Under the pieces are notes generated by a model. It saw only the letters and a list, made by a program, of their open reading frames with translations. It was not told where the DNA came from and made no database searches. Of a stretch of DNA of 64,000 nucleotides, positions 46,641-58,800 are shown one piece after another; positions within the stretch are counted from its first letter, which is position 1; the number at the start of each line of letters is the position of its first letter. This DNA comes from Inia geoffrensis. Taxonomy: Eukaryota > Chordata > Mammalia > Artiodactyla > Iniidae. Made by a program: the position numbers and the translations under genes. The DNA lies in the NCBI GenBank assembly GCA_036417435.1, contig CM070904.1, positions 46,073,908-46,137,907 of the forward strand. Reading direction: 5' to 3'.

Positions 46641-48281
46641 ATACATTAATATTAATTTATTACTATATTAATAAGTTAATAAAATTATTATTATCATTCT
46701 GCTGATTTGAGCCTAGGTGACCCCCCCAAAAAATGGCAGGTAAAGGGATATCTAAACGAAAACTGGTTAAGGGGAAAGAAAATATTCTAAATATTTTAAT
46801 TGTTAAATAATTATTAAAGATCTTGGAAACTAGGTCAGGAGTTAGGACTAAGGAATAATAAGGGATCTGTCCATAAATCTTTTAAGTTGAGCTTAAAGTG
46901 GTGCCTATTTATTTCTATAATGCCTCAGGAAGCACGTTAAAAAAAAATCTAAAATTCTATAAGACAAACTGGTTTCTGCGTTTAGTATGTTATCTCAAAT
47001 CCGGTTGGCTGTTGCTGAGACTAATAACTGATGATAATATAAAATTTGGAAAAAGAGTGTATGATCTTAGAAACCAAGGGCATTTCAGAATATTTACATC
47101 AATAAAGCACAGGAGACAAAAATTATAAGAAATATTCACTAAATTATAAACTCCATACGGGCTGAGACTATATCTTGTTTTATTCACAAGTAGATACCCA
47201 ACAAGTCTTGCATTCAATAAGCAGACTTTGAGTGAATAAAATATTTTTAGTTAATAAAAATTTAACTACAACTTATAAAGAGATTACACATGTCTGCCAT
47301 CTGTAAGAGGTGACACCAAGAATTGACTCTACATCTGTCTGATTCAAAAGCTTATTTTGTCTTCCATACATGTCAGTAACTGAGTCTAATGTTTGGTGAG
47401 ATCCCAGTGCTTTTAATGGTGCACAGGAGAATATGATTAATTGATAAGGTTAATTTTCAGGTTTTATTCACTAACTAGAATGTGTTTTTGGGTTTTGAGA
47501 AGTAGTATCAAATTTTTTGATGAGAATTTAGTATTTCTATGGGCCTTAAATTATGTTATAGAAATGCTAATAGTATAGGTATTAAGATATATTCTGAAAT
47601 CTGAATTCTCCAACTAGAGGAATTTTACCTATATCTGAACTATACTGTCCCCTAACCTCTTACTTTTATGTAATTAATTTTAAATATTTTTGGAAGATAC
47701 AGGATACTGTTTGCCCTATATTAAATTCAGAGGTACTTCCTATTAGTTTTTAAGATAAATAAAACTGTCTGAAATTCAGTCCCAATGAAACCCTCTACTC
47801 AGGGGCTTCTTGAAAGTGACCCCATTTATAATATGCCCTTCTGGAAATCAAAGGCAACCTCTGAATGGCATAAAGCTTCAGAAATATTGTTAAAGGTTTC
47901 CTTGTCATTGTTAAATAAATATTGGTAGCCATCAGAATTTTCCAAGGAATCTTTATACAATTAATATGAATAAAGTATAAGTAATTCAGTCCTAACTACA
48001 CATTGAAGAATGTCTCAAAGATAGTATAGGTAAAATAAGTGGTTTTATTTATTTTTATATTTATTAGTTTTCCAAAACCAGTGTAAAAAAGTGGATTTGT
48101 ATTAGTTTTCAGGATCAACTGTAATGTTATGGCTTCTCAGTTGGTTCCACAATTTCTTCCATGTCTAACCTGATGCTGAATAAACTACATGTTTTAAATA
48201 CATCGATATATAAATCTCACTTTTCAAAAAAATGTTATACCTTTTATCTACAGTCTTTGGTATTAGCTTAATGGCCCTTCG
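46641..48281. other. Unrecognised DNA
   Basis: No gene or named repeat is supported. Two opposite-strand frames of about 75 codons at 46898-47217 overlap in antisense and carry no motif. Confidence 0.5.
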
Positions 48282-48498
48282 TTTTTTTTTTTTGTTTTTT
48301 GTTTTTGTGGTATGCGGGCCTCGCATTGTTGTGGCCTCTCCCGTTGTGGAGCACAGGCTCCGGATGCGCAGGCTCAGCAGCCATGGCTCACGGGCCCAGC
48401 TGCTCCGCGGCATGTGGGATCTTCCCGGACGGGGGCACGAACCCGTGTCCCTTGCATCAGCAGGCGGACTCTCAACCACTGTGCCACCAGGGAAGCCC
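48282..48498 (-). mobile_element. CHR-type SINE (cetacean tRNA-derived), antisense
   Basis: A T-rich tail (TTTTTTTTTTTTGTTTTTT, then GTTTTTG) precedes the reverse complement of the body, finishing with the head 'GGCTTCCCTGGTGGCACAG' on the minus strand. Flanks CCCTTCGTTTT and CCTTTCATTTT are similar but not identical, a possible decayed target duplication. Five overlapping frames of 72-112 codons across it are read-through artefacts. Confidence 0.95.
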
Positions 48499-49324
48499 GA
48501 CCTTTCATTTTATATAAGTTCATTTTCAGGATCATTCTACCGAGTAAAAGCCAAAATAGACATGACATGAAACTACCTTTTGTGCTTTGACTATTAGCCA
48601 AGTGTTAAGGTTTAGTTTTGTTTTATTTGTTTTCTAAATTTTCCTTAATAACTCTGTTCTTTAAAGGAACACAGTGACAACTGACTGTGGACAGACTGTG
48701 GACAGCACAATTCTTTTCTTAAAGGTATTCTTACTCATTGTTTCATTTCACATTATTTTATTGATAAATATACTAAGCATAAGGAACAACTTATCTTTGC
48801 AGTCTCATCAATTTAAAAGCTACATTTGATTTAATTAATAGGGAGAGTTTATGGGAAAAGCTTTTATCAATGGACATTGGTTTAAGATATCTTGGCCTTT
48901 TGAGAGCTATGCAGTATAATAATTGGTCTAAGATCATGTTAGAGAGGCCAGGCTTTATATTCTCCCCCAACTAATAGAGAAGTCAGGTGAGGTTGTTTCC
49001 TGACACAGCTACTATTTCATTATTTTAGCTGATATTGCTGACCCCAAGAAGTTATTTCCAGTATTACGTGGACCCAGCATATACAGTCATTGAGAAGCAC
49101 AGTATAAATATAGAAAACAAGCTGGTCTATTCATATCAGGACCTCAATTTACCACTAATTTTCCACTCTTGATTACATGATAAATTATGTCTATCAAATC
49201 CATTATATTGTGATGTAAAAACAAGATAGGCAACTATGGTATAGGGACCAGGGTAATTGTTGTTCTGGGCTAGTGTTCTAGCCCAGGTTTTCACACAGTG
49301 AGGCTTTGGTTAAATAATTTTATG
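48499..49324. other. Unrecognised DNA
   Basis: An 11-bp direct duplication (ACTGTGGACAG twice, 48684-48705) is the only structure noted. Confidence 0.5.
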
Positions 49325-49445
49325 CACTGAATCTCAATTTCCACTGCACACTGCAGTCATTGGAGAACCTTAAAACAAAACAAATCTGAATGCTGATGAT
49401 TGGTCTCACTGCTAGAGTTTTATCCTTCTATGATTTTTTTCAGGG
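49325..49445 (+). mobile_element. MER5A-like hAT fragment
   Basis: 'CTGAATCTCAATTTCCACTG', 'CACACTGCAGTCATTGGAGA', 'ACCTTAAAAC' and 'CTGATGATTGGTCTCACTGC' follow the MER5A/Charlie order (caaccttggctgcacattagaatcacctggggaactttaaaa...). The terminal inverted repeats are not clear. Confidence 0.5.
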
Positions 49446-51061
49446 TATTAAATAGTCCAGCTATAATCTTAATGCATTTGTTTTTGTTTTGCAAATAGAT
49501 AGTAGCACATTCAATCTAAAATTGAAAATTCAAGAATAAATACTTATCTTAATCCATATAATTTTTAATAATAAAAACACACTTCCATTTTTAGGTGATT
49601 TTGAAGCTGTAGATATCATATATTTTCCTTGTGAACATTTCTTCTCATTTTATTCTTTAATGAAGTCCATATTATCTAATTTAAAAAACAAATAGAATAA
49701 AATCCAATCTTAAACGTGATGCTTTTAGAGGATATAGATCCCTAATTCCTTAACCCTTTCAGATAAAAATAAACTCCTAACTGAAGATATAAACACATTT
49801 TTCAAACATTACCCAAAAGCAAAACCAAAAAAGTTTTACTAGTTGTTTATTACATAATATGCACCTTATTAATATCATTCTACTGAATTTCTTAGTCTTT
49901 AATATACAAGTTGCAATCAGGAGGAATTATCAATCTACAACCTCTTCCATTTGCAATCTAGTAGACAAGATATGCCTTAATTATCTTACATATATTATTA
50001 CTGTGCTTGACAGCTGAAGGGAGGATGGTCTTGGACCCCATGGATCTTAAAAACTAACGATTTCCAGAAAATGAAATAAAAATCTTTGATTAATCAGGTG
50101 GTTACTTCAATTATATAAACAAGGGGTCAAATCTAAAGATTTCTACTCTCAGAAAACAGAAAAGATAGCAGAGGGAAACTGATGTATAAGGAATAGGGGA
50201 GAACAGCTCTCTAATTTAAATTCTCGTGCCTTTGAATCTCTGGCATGTACAACTATGTATATCATCCTGACCTCATTATTTCTGGCTGTACTTTTTTCCC
50301 TCCCTATACCCAACTATAAGAATTTGCATAAAACATGCATCTCAATCTGCCTTTGATGATTCCAAGCTCTCTTGAATTCCTACTAAGTTTACATATAAAT
50401 AAATCAATGAAGTTGACCAAGGAAGACAGATCAAGGATCATATTTTCACAGTTTATGCCAAGGGAATTAAAGTTGAAAATCAAACATATAGGGTTGAATT
50501 AATGGGGCAGTCAGAAGCTATGAAAATCTCCAATGTGGAAGAAGGAGCTGAATAGAGACACATTCCATTTTCACCTCATGGAGACGTTTAAGACCCTCTG
50601 TAGAAGAAAATGTCTGCCTTTGCTACTTGTCCATAATTTTTGTCCTTTACTTGTCTCCCAGATTCATTGTGTCAGTTACTACCAGGTCCATTGTATCAGG
50701 CTTTTTTAAAAATTATATTTCATGCAATCATAATTTGAGACTGAGCAAGACCTCCAGAGTCTCAATCTTATTTCTCCTTCTTCTCCAGCAGGATTCTTTC
50801 CTCACAATCATAGGCTACAAAGAATGTTCAGAGTATTTCAGTGAAGTGACTCAAATATATCAGCATCAGATATTCTGTCTTCCTTTATTTCTATTGTCTT
50901 TAACAGAAAAATGTCATACTTTATCTCTTCTTGAGAATCTACCTGTTTTGATATTTATTTTGTGCCACATGAACTCACGGATTTATTCCTTGACTTCATT
51001 GGAATCCATTGTTTTATTATTTTATTATCTTTATTTCATCTTTTTGAATATATCTTTGTTT
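49446..51061. other. Unrecognised AT-rich DNA, including the first part of a chance 252-codon frame
   Basis: No gene is supported. A plus frame opens at 50627 and runs through the CHR SINE at 51070-51290 to 51385, making it the longest in the window. The upstream part is hydrophobic Phe/Leu/Ile/Ser-rich, as expected of T-rich DNA. The middle is a poly-Phe run from the SINE tail, and the end is SINE translation also produced at the other CHR copies. No signal of a real protein was seen. Confidence 0.6.
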
Positions 51062-51069
51062 TCTACTTC
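51062..51069. repeat. Target-site duplication of CHR SINE (left)
   Basis: TCTACTTC is repeated exactly at 51291-51298 on the other side of the SINE. Confidence 0.75.
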
Positions 51070-51290
51070 TTTTTTTTTTTTTTTTTTTTTTTTTTTTGCG
51101 GTATGCGGGCCTCTCACTGCTGTGGCCTCTTCCGTTGCGGAGCACAGGCTCCAGACACACAGGCTCAGCGGCCATGGCTCACGGGCCCAGCCGCTCCGAG
51201 GTATGTGGGATGCCCCCAGACTGGGGCACGAACCCGTGTCCTCTGCATCGGCAGGTGGACTCTCAACCACTGCGCCACCAGGGAAGCCCC
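51070..51290 (-). mobile_element. CHR-type SINE (cetacean tRNA-derived), antisense, with 28-T tail
   Basis: An uninterrupted T28 run (the A-tail read antisense) precedes a full reverse-complement body. The head 'GGGGCTTCCCTGGTGGCGCAG' is on the minus strand at the right end. It is bracketed by the exact 8-bp duplication TCTACTTC. The long pure tail and clean flanks suggest a younger insertion than the copies at 26.9 and 48.3 kb. Confidence 0.96.
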
Positions 51291-51298
51291 TCTACTTC

Positions 51299-52689
51299 AT
51301 TTTTAATCAGTCTGCCTTTAGACTTTTCCTCCTTACATTGCCCACCAATAAAAATCTAGAAGGTTCTTTGTTTATTGCTATTTGAGGACCTAGAGATTAC
51401 ATTATTTTTTGTAATATAAAAGAATGTAATACAAAATATTAAATAATATAAAAGGATTTAAGCTGAAATTATCTATGTTATCTATTTCAAAATTCTATAT
51501 CTTATATTTTGGTTCTGCTGTTTTCACTTCTTTTATCAGCTGAATTCAATTAGCACTTATTAACCCCTTAGTAATTGAAAACATTGTACTATAGGTTGAG
51601 AGCACAGAACAATTAACCCTCAGGAACTTTACAGTCATGGCCACAAATGTCAATATGCCGCAAGCATCCATCAATTTACTCTGATTTAAAATGGCTTTTG
51701 CTAGTTACTCGGATACACTAACGGTTAACAGTTTCCTTCCGTGAACTAAATGTGAATAGTTATTATCCTGTAAGTGTTGCTCCTGAGGTGAGAGAAAATG
51801 TGAGCTCTTATAACAGATACATTCACTGCCCTTGCCCACAACCTTCTGAAGACCTGACCCTATGCATATTTGAAAGATATTTTACCATCCTTTCTAGTAG
51901 ATAAGAACTTAAATTTAATTACAGTAAGTCCAAAATGATTGCTTATGGGAAAGAGTCACATACTAAATCCAGGTTTATAGATAAACATAAAATTGAAAAA
52001 GTTGGTACTTATATCAAACTTAGAACTGACTTTTCATACCAAGTTATTGAGCAGTCCATTTAGATTAAGGGAAAAATCAAAACATTTCACTTATGGATTG
52101 CTATCACCTTTTGAAGCTTGATGGCTTATTTCTTGGCCTGTTTCTTCTTCAAAAGCTGTTATAAAATAGCTTTGTTATAAAATGTTTTAAATGTATAATT
52201 GGCCAAGATAATAAAAATACTTAAACGCAATTCAGTTATTTTTCAAATGCACCATTCCTAATCTAATATTCCACAGACTGCAACAGGAGTAAATAACATG
52301 AGTAAAATGTGGTCAGTCCAAATTTCTATTGTTTCCTATCATATTAATTGTGAACATTACAATAACAATCTATTTTGTCCTAATTTATATTATTAAAACT
52401 TTGTTTTGAATGTACCTTGTTATTTCTGTGGCATGAATTTGTTCACTTTCCAATGGATAGTAATATTTTGATGGAAAAAAAGCAAATAAGCAAAACCTAA
52501 TACACACAATAGTGAAATAAAATTCTGTAATAAAAATCATTTTCCAGAACAGAAAGTAGGAGAAATGTTGAATTTTCCATCAGATGGCTTATTTGTATTT
52601 TCTATCTGCCTTTCGAAAACTAAATCTTCTTTTTATTATTATTTCTATCTGTCCTTCTATTGTCAGTTTCTTTCCTCTTCATCTCAATC
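51299..52689. other. Unrecognised AT-rich DNA
   Basis: No gene, RNA or confidently named repeat is supported. Confidence 0.5.
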
Positions 52690-52860
52690 ATCATCATAGC
52701 AAACACTAATTTTTCTAATCATGTGCCAGACACTGTTCCTAGTGCTTTCATGTATTTTCTAATTTATTATTCATACCTACACAACAAGGTAGGTATTTTT
52801 ATTACCCCCACCCCCCCACCATTGCACAGATTAGACAACTGAAGTTTACAGCGTTTCTTC
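52690..52860 (+). repeat. MIR SINE
   Basis: 'CATCATAGCAAACACTAATT', 'TCATGTGCCAGACACTGTTC', 'ACAACAAGGTAGGTATTTTT' and 'GCACAGATTAGACAACTGAA' follow sense MIR order. A C-run (CCCCCACCCCCCC) has expanded in the 'tatccccatttt' segment. Confidence 0.88.
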
Positions 52861-53479
52861 CCACATCTTTATTTCCTAGAAACCCTCGGGCATCTTAGAT
52901 GAATTTTGCTGAAGCTTTTCTTAAACAAAACAATTTACTTAGGATTTTAAATGCAAAGTTGTTAATAAGATATAAACACAACTTATACATCGCTCTGTCC
53001 TTACCATTCACGTATGAACTTGGTCCTCATCTGAAAAAATTTAAGAACTCAGTATTTCAGCTCACTCAGTAAATGAGCAGACCAGACCCTCAACAGCATA
53101 AAAACTCATTGATGTTAATCAAATATATAAAAGTATCTCTGATACACCAAAATGTCAATGTATTAATTTGCAATGAAAAATTCAATTTCCTGAGATACAC
53201 TGATATTCGTACTGACCAGTGTAAAGATAAGGACCAGTTAGTACCACTTATCAACACCAACTTCACTGTTCAGTCACCCTCTGAGTTTCATCCTAGGCAC
53301 CCAGCTGCCCTCTTCCTGCTTCATATCTTATTAGCGTGTTTCTTAAAATACCTCTATATCATCATCCCAATTTAGCTTTCATCCTGAAAGTAATTATTTA
53401 TTTATTTATTTTCTCTCCTTTCTGAATCTCTTTTCCCATCAAGGTAAGACTTTGCTTCTATTTTTCTGTATTTGCTCTA
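52861..53479. other. Unrecognised DNA with short TTTA run
   Basis: A (TTTA) run lies at about 53396-53413. The 100-codon frame at 53073-53375 has no recognisable domain and no splice or initiation context, and is not supported. Confidence 0.5.
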
Positions 53480-54051
53480 ACTTCCCTTGTTTCTACTCTT
53501 AATGTTATCACTCTGCTAAAACATGTCACTATATCCTGTCTAGAGTGAAACAATAGTCTCTGAATTGGAAAATCCAATAAATTCTCTCGATTACCAGAAG
53601 ATTAATTTTCTTAAAGTATAGCTCAAATAATATCATTTTTCTTCACAGGCTACCCCATTGCCTACTGACTTAATGAATAAATATTTTTTAAACCCATAGT
53701 TAAAAAGTCAACAACATTCGATACTTCACTGATCTCCTTCATATGTAGTTTAAGGCTCTCTAAATTAACTATACACTTTATTAATTTACGCACTCAGTTC
53801 TTTTTCCTGGGATAATTTTCCTTCCCATTTCTTACCTACTAAAAATTTTATCAGTCTGTAAGGCCATTTAAAAGTCACCTCATCCATGCAATCTTCCAGA
53901 ACTTCAGTAAATTGATATCATTTATCCCTCCTCAGAATTCTCAGAGGACTGCTTTTTACCTTTCTTACCACATAATTATTCTTTCTCATAATAGAGATAC
54001 TTGTGTAATCACTTAGGTTTCTGGCATTCCACCAGATCTTAATGTCTAAAG
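53480..54051 (+). repeat. L2-like repeat, 5' part (split by L1 and CHR SINE)
   Basis: A C/T-rich old repeat: 'TCTGCTAAAACATGTCACTA', 'CACAGGCTACCCCATTGCCT', 'CCTGGGATAATTTTCCTTCC', 'TAAAAGTCACCTCATCCATG'. It then reads 'ACCAGATCTTAATGTCTAAA', the L2 'actagactgtaagctcc' region. It is interrupted at 54063 by L1. Its continuation ('GTCTTATTCATTTTTGATTC') lies beyond the second insertion at 60147. Confidence 0.65.
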
Positions 54052-54063
54052 ATCAGGATTTTG
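54052..54063. repeat. L1 target-site duplication, left copy
   Basis: ATCAGGATTTTG is identical to 59917-59928 at the far side of the L1. Twelve bases is a typical length for endonuclease-dependent L1 insertion. Confidence 0.93.
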
Positions 54064-55005
54064 GACAACTAGCTGCTGGACAATCATCAACAGGAAGAAA
54101 CTGGAACTCACCAAAAAAGATACCCCACATCCAAAGACAAAGGAGAAGCCACAATGAGGTGGCAGGGGCGCAATTACAGTAAAATCAAATCCCATAACTG
54201 CTGGGTGGGTGACTCACGGACTGGAGAACACTTATAACACAGAAGTCCACCCACTGGACTGAAGGTTCTGAGCCCCACATCAGGTTTCCCAACCTGGGGG
54301 TCCGGCAACAGGAGGAGGAATTCCTAGAGAATCAGACTTTGAATTCTAGTGGGATTTGACTGCAGGACTTCGACAGGACTGGGGAAACAGAGACTCCACT
54401 CTTGGAGGGCACATACAAAGTAGTGTGTGCATGGGTACCCAGGGAAAGGAGCAGTGACCCCAAGGGAGACTGAATCAGACCTACCTGCTAGTGTTGGAGG
54501 GTCTCCTGAAGAGGCAGGGGGTGGCTGTAGCTCACCTTGGGGACAAGGACACTGGCAGCAAAAGCTCTGGGAAGTAGTCCTTGGCGAGAGCCCTCACAGA
54601 GTCCACCATTAGCCCTACAAAAGAGCCCAGGTAGGCTCCAGTGTTGGGTTGTCTCAGGCCAAACAAGAAGAGGGAGGGAACCCAGCCTCACCCATCAGCA
54701 GTTAAGCAGATTAAAGTTTTACTGAGCTCTGCCCACCAGAGCAACAGTCAGCTCTAACCAACACCAGTCCCTCCCAACAGAAAACTTACACAAGCCTCTT
54801 AGATAGCCACATCCATCAGAGGACAGACAGCAGAAGCAAGAAGAACTACAGTCCTGCAGCCTGTGGAACAAAAACCACATTCACAGAAAGATAGACAAGA
54901 AGAAACGGCAGAGGGCTATGTACCACATGAAGGAACAAGATAAACCCCAGAGAAGCAACTAAATGAAGTGGAGATAGGCAACCTTCCAGAAAAAAATTCA
55001 GAATA
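54064..55005 (+). promoter_or_regulatory. L1 5' UTR (internal promoter region)
   Basis: About 940 bases precede the first ORF1 codon candidate. They are relatively GC-richer than the surroundings ('GAAGAGGCAGGGGGTGGCTG', 'GAGAGCCCTCACAGAGTCCA'). In L1 elements this region drives transcription from within. No specific factor site is claimed. The small frames at 54427-54725 are not part of the known L1 coding layout. Confidence 0.7.
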
Positions 55006-55800
55006 ATGATACTGAAGATGATCCAGGACCTTGGAAAAACAATGGAGGCAAAGATAGAGAAGATGCAAAAAATGTTTAACAAAGACCTGGAAGAATTAAA
55101 GGACAAAAAACAGAGATGAACAATACAATAACTGAAATGAAAACTACACTAGAAGGAAACAACAGCAGAATAACTGAGGCAGAAGAACGGATAAGTGACC
55201 TGGAAGACAGAATGGGGGAGTTCACTGCTGCAGAACAGAATAAAGAAAAATGAAAGAAAAGAAATGAAGACAGCCTAAGAGACCTCTGGGACAACATTAA
55301 ACACAACAACATTTGCATTATAGAGGTCCCAGAAGGAGAAGGGAGAGAGAAAGGACCCAAGAAAATATTTGAAGAGATTATAGTCAAAAACCTCCCTAAC
55401 ATGGGAAAGGAAATAGCCACCCAAGTCCAAGAAGCGCAGAGAGTCCCATACAGGATAAACCCAAGGAGAAACACACCGAGACACATAGTAATCAAATTGG
55501 CAGAAATTAAAGCCAAAGAAAAATTATTGAAAGCAGCAAGGGAAAAATGACAAATAACATACAATGGAACTCCCATAAGGTTAACAGCTGATTTCACAGC
55601 AGAAACTCTATAAGCCAGAAGGGAGTGGCATGATATATTTAAAGTGATGAAAGGGAAGAACCTACAACCAAGATGACTCTCCCCAGCAAGGATATCATTC
55701 AGATTTGATGGAGAAATCAAAAGCTTTACAGACAAGCAAAAACTGAGAATTCATCACCACAAAACCAACTCTACAACAAATGCTAAAGGAACTTCTCTAA
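55006..55800 (+). pseudogene. L1 ORF1 remnant (RNA-binding chaperone)
   Basis: The ATG candidate at 55006 starts the region encoding the coiled coil. In active elements ORF1p is a trimeric RNA-binding protein that coats L1 RNA in the cytoplasm. The reading frame shifts at least once between 55006 and 55260. The RRM/C-terminal part is then readable in another frame (for example LRDLWDNIKHNNI and RVPYRINPRRNTPRHIVIKL). It is stopped by TGA at 55548-55550 and TAA at 55611-55613; the family reads through both positions. The expected terminator TAA is at 55798-55800. The long minus frame 55076-55735 (219 codons) is merely the antisense of this region and is not a gene. Confidence 0.85.
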
Positions 55801-55858
55801 GTGGGAGACATAAGAGAAAAAAAGGACCTACAAAAAGAAACCCAAAACAATTAAGAAA

Positions 55859-58800
55859 ATGGTCATAGGAACAAACGTATCGATAATTACCTTAAATGTG
55901 AATGGATTAAATGCTCCAAGAAAAAGACACAGGCTTGCTGAATGATACAAAACAAGACCCATCTATATGCTGCCTACAAGAGACCCACTTCAGATCTAGG
56001 GGCACAAATAGACTGAAAGTGAGGGGATGGAAAAAGATATTCCATGCAAATGGAAATCAAAAGAAAGCTGGAGTAGCAATACTCATATCAGATAAAACTG
56101 AGTTTAAAATAAAGAATATTACAAGAGACAAGGAAAGACACTACATAATGATCAAGGGATCAATCCAAGAAGAAGATATAACAATTATAAATATATATGC
56201 ACCCAACATAGGAGCACCTCGATACATAAGGCAAATGCTAACAGCTATAAAAGAGGAAATTGACAGTAACACAATAATAGTGGGGGACTTCAACACCTCA
56301 CTTACACCAATAGACAGATCATCCAAAATTAAATAAATAAGGAAATAGAAGCTTTAAATGACACAACAGACCAGATAGATTTAATTGATATTTATAGGAC
56401 ATTCCATCCCAAAACAGCAGATTACACTTTCTTCTCAAGTGTGCATGGAACAGTCTCCAGGATAGATCACATCTTGGGTCACAAATCAAGCCACAGAAAA
56501 TTTTAGAAAATTGAAATCATATCAAGCAACTTTTCTGACCACACGCTATGAGATTAGAAATTAATTAGAGGGGAAAATAACGTAAAAAACACAAACACAT
56601 GGAGGCTAAACAATACGTTATTAAAGAACCAAGAGATCACTGAAGAAATCAAAGAAGAAATCAAAAAATACCTAGAGACAAACGACAATGAAAACACGAT
56701 GATCCAAAACCTATGGGATGCAGCAAAAGAAGTTCTAAGAGGGAAATTTATAGCTATACAAGCCTACCTCAAGAAAAAAGAAATATCTCAAATAAACGAC
56801 CTAACCTTACACCTAAAGGAACTAGAGAAAGAAGAAAAAACAAACTGAAAGTTAGCAGAAGGAAAGAAATCATGGAGATCAGGGCAGAAGTAAATGAAAT
56901 AGAAACAAAGAAAACAATAGCAAAGATCAATAAAACTAAAAGCTGGTTCTTTGAGAAGATAAACAAAATTGATAAACTATTAGCCAGCCTCATCAAGAAA
57001 AAGAGGGAGAGGACTCAAATCAATAAAATTAGAAATGAAAAAGGAGAAGTTACAACAGACACCACAGAAATACAAAGCATCTTAAGAGACTACTACAAGC
57101 AACTCTATGCCTATAAAATGGACAACCTGGAAGAAATGGAAAAATTCCTAGAAAGGTATAACCCTCCAAGACTGAACCAGGAAGAAACAGAAAATATGAA
57201 CAGACCAATCACATGTAATGAAATTGAAACTGTGATTAAAAATCTTCCAACAAACAAAAGTCCAGGACCAGATGGCTTCAAAGGCGAATTCTATCAAACA
57301 TTTAGGGAATAGCTAACACTCATCCTTCTCAAACTCTTCCAAAAACTTGCAGAGGAAGGAACACTCCCAAATTCATTCTAGAGGTCACCATCACCCTGCT
57401 ACCAAAGCCAGACAACAATACGACAAGGAAAGAAAATTACAGACCAATATCACTGATGAACATAGATGCAAAAATCCTCAACAAAATACTAGCAAACAGA
57501 ATCCAACAACACATTAAAAGGATCATACACCATGATCAAGTGGGATTTACAACAGGGATGCAAGGATTCTTCAATATATGCAAATCAATAAATGTAATAA
57601 ACCATATTAACAAATTGAAGAATAAAAACCATATGATCATCTCAATAGTTGCAGAAAAAACTTTTGAAAAAATTCAACACCCATTTATGATAAAAACTCT
57701 CCAGGAAGTGGGCACAGAGGGAACCTACCTCAACATAATAAAGGCCATATATGAAAAACCACAGCATATGTCATTCTCAATGGTGAAAAACTGAAAGCAT
57801 TTCCTCTAAGATCAGGAACAAGGGAAGGACGTCCACTCTCAGCACTATTATTCAACATAGTTTTGGAAGTCCTACCAACATAGTTTTGGAAGTCCTAGTC
57901 ACAGCAATCAGAGAAGAAAGAGAAATAAAAGGAATCCAAATTGGAAAAGAAGAAGTAAAACTGTCACTGTTTGCAGATGACAGGATACTATACGTAGAGA
58001 ATACTAAAAATGCCACCAGAAAACTACTAGAGCTAATCAATGAATTTGGTAAAGTTGCAGGATACAAAATTAATGCACAGAAATGTCTTGCATTCCTATA
58101 CTAATGATGAAATATCTGAAAGAGAAATGAAGGAATGACTCCCACTTACCACTGCAACAAAAAGAATAAAATACCTAGGAATAAACCTACCTAGGGAGAC
58201 AAAAGACCTGTATACAGAAAACTATAAGACACTGATGAAAGAAATTAAAGATGATACCAACAGATGGAGAGAGATACCATGTTCTTGGATTGGAAGAATC
58301 AATATCATGAAAACGACTATACTACCCCACGCAAACTGCAGATTCAATGCAATCCCTATCAAATTACTAATGGCATTTTTTACAGAACTAGAACAAAAAA
58401 TCTTAAAATTTGTATGGAGACACAAAAGACCCCGAATATCCAAAGCAGACTTGAGGGGAAAAAACGGAGCTGGAGGAATCAGACTCCCTCACTTCAGACT
58501 ATACTATACTACAAGCTACAGTAATCAAGACAACATGGTACTGGCACAAAAACAGAAACATAGATCAATGGAACAAGATAGAAAGCCCAGAGATAAACCC
58601 ACACACCTATGGTCAACTAATCTCTGACAAAGGAGGCAAGGATATACAATGGAGAAAAGACAGTCTCTTCAATAAGTGGTGCTGGGAAAACTGGACAGTT
58701 ACATGTAAAAGAATGAAATCAGAACACTCCCTAATATCATACACAAAAATAAACTCAGAATGGATTAGAGACCAAAATGTAAGAACAGGCACTATAAAAC

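Noticed and set aside
48165..48601. Cluster of overlapping frames of 72-112 codons on both strands
   Set aside because: All derive from one CHR SINE; near-identical peptides appear at the other five CHR copies.
50627..51385. 252-codon plus-strand frame, longest in the window
   Set aside because: The second half is translation of a CHR SINE and its poly-T tail (poly-Phe). The first half is hydrophobic low-complexity text from T-rich DNA with no domain, and there is no support for initiation or splicing.
55076..55735. 219-codon minus-strand frame
   Set aside because: It is the exact antisense of the L1 ORF1 remnant; antisense of A-rich L1 coding sequence commonly stays open and Leu/Ser/Phe-rich.
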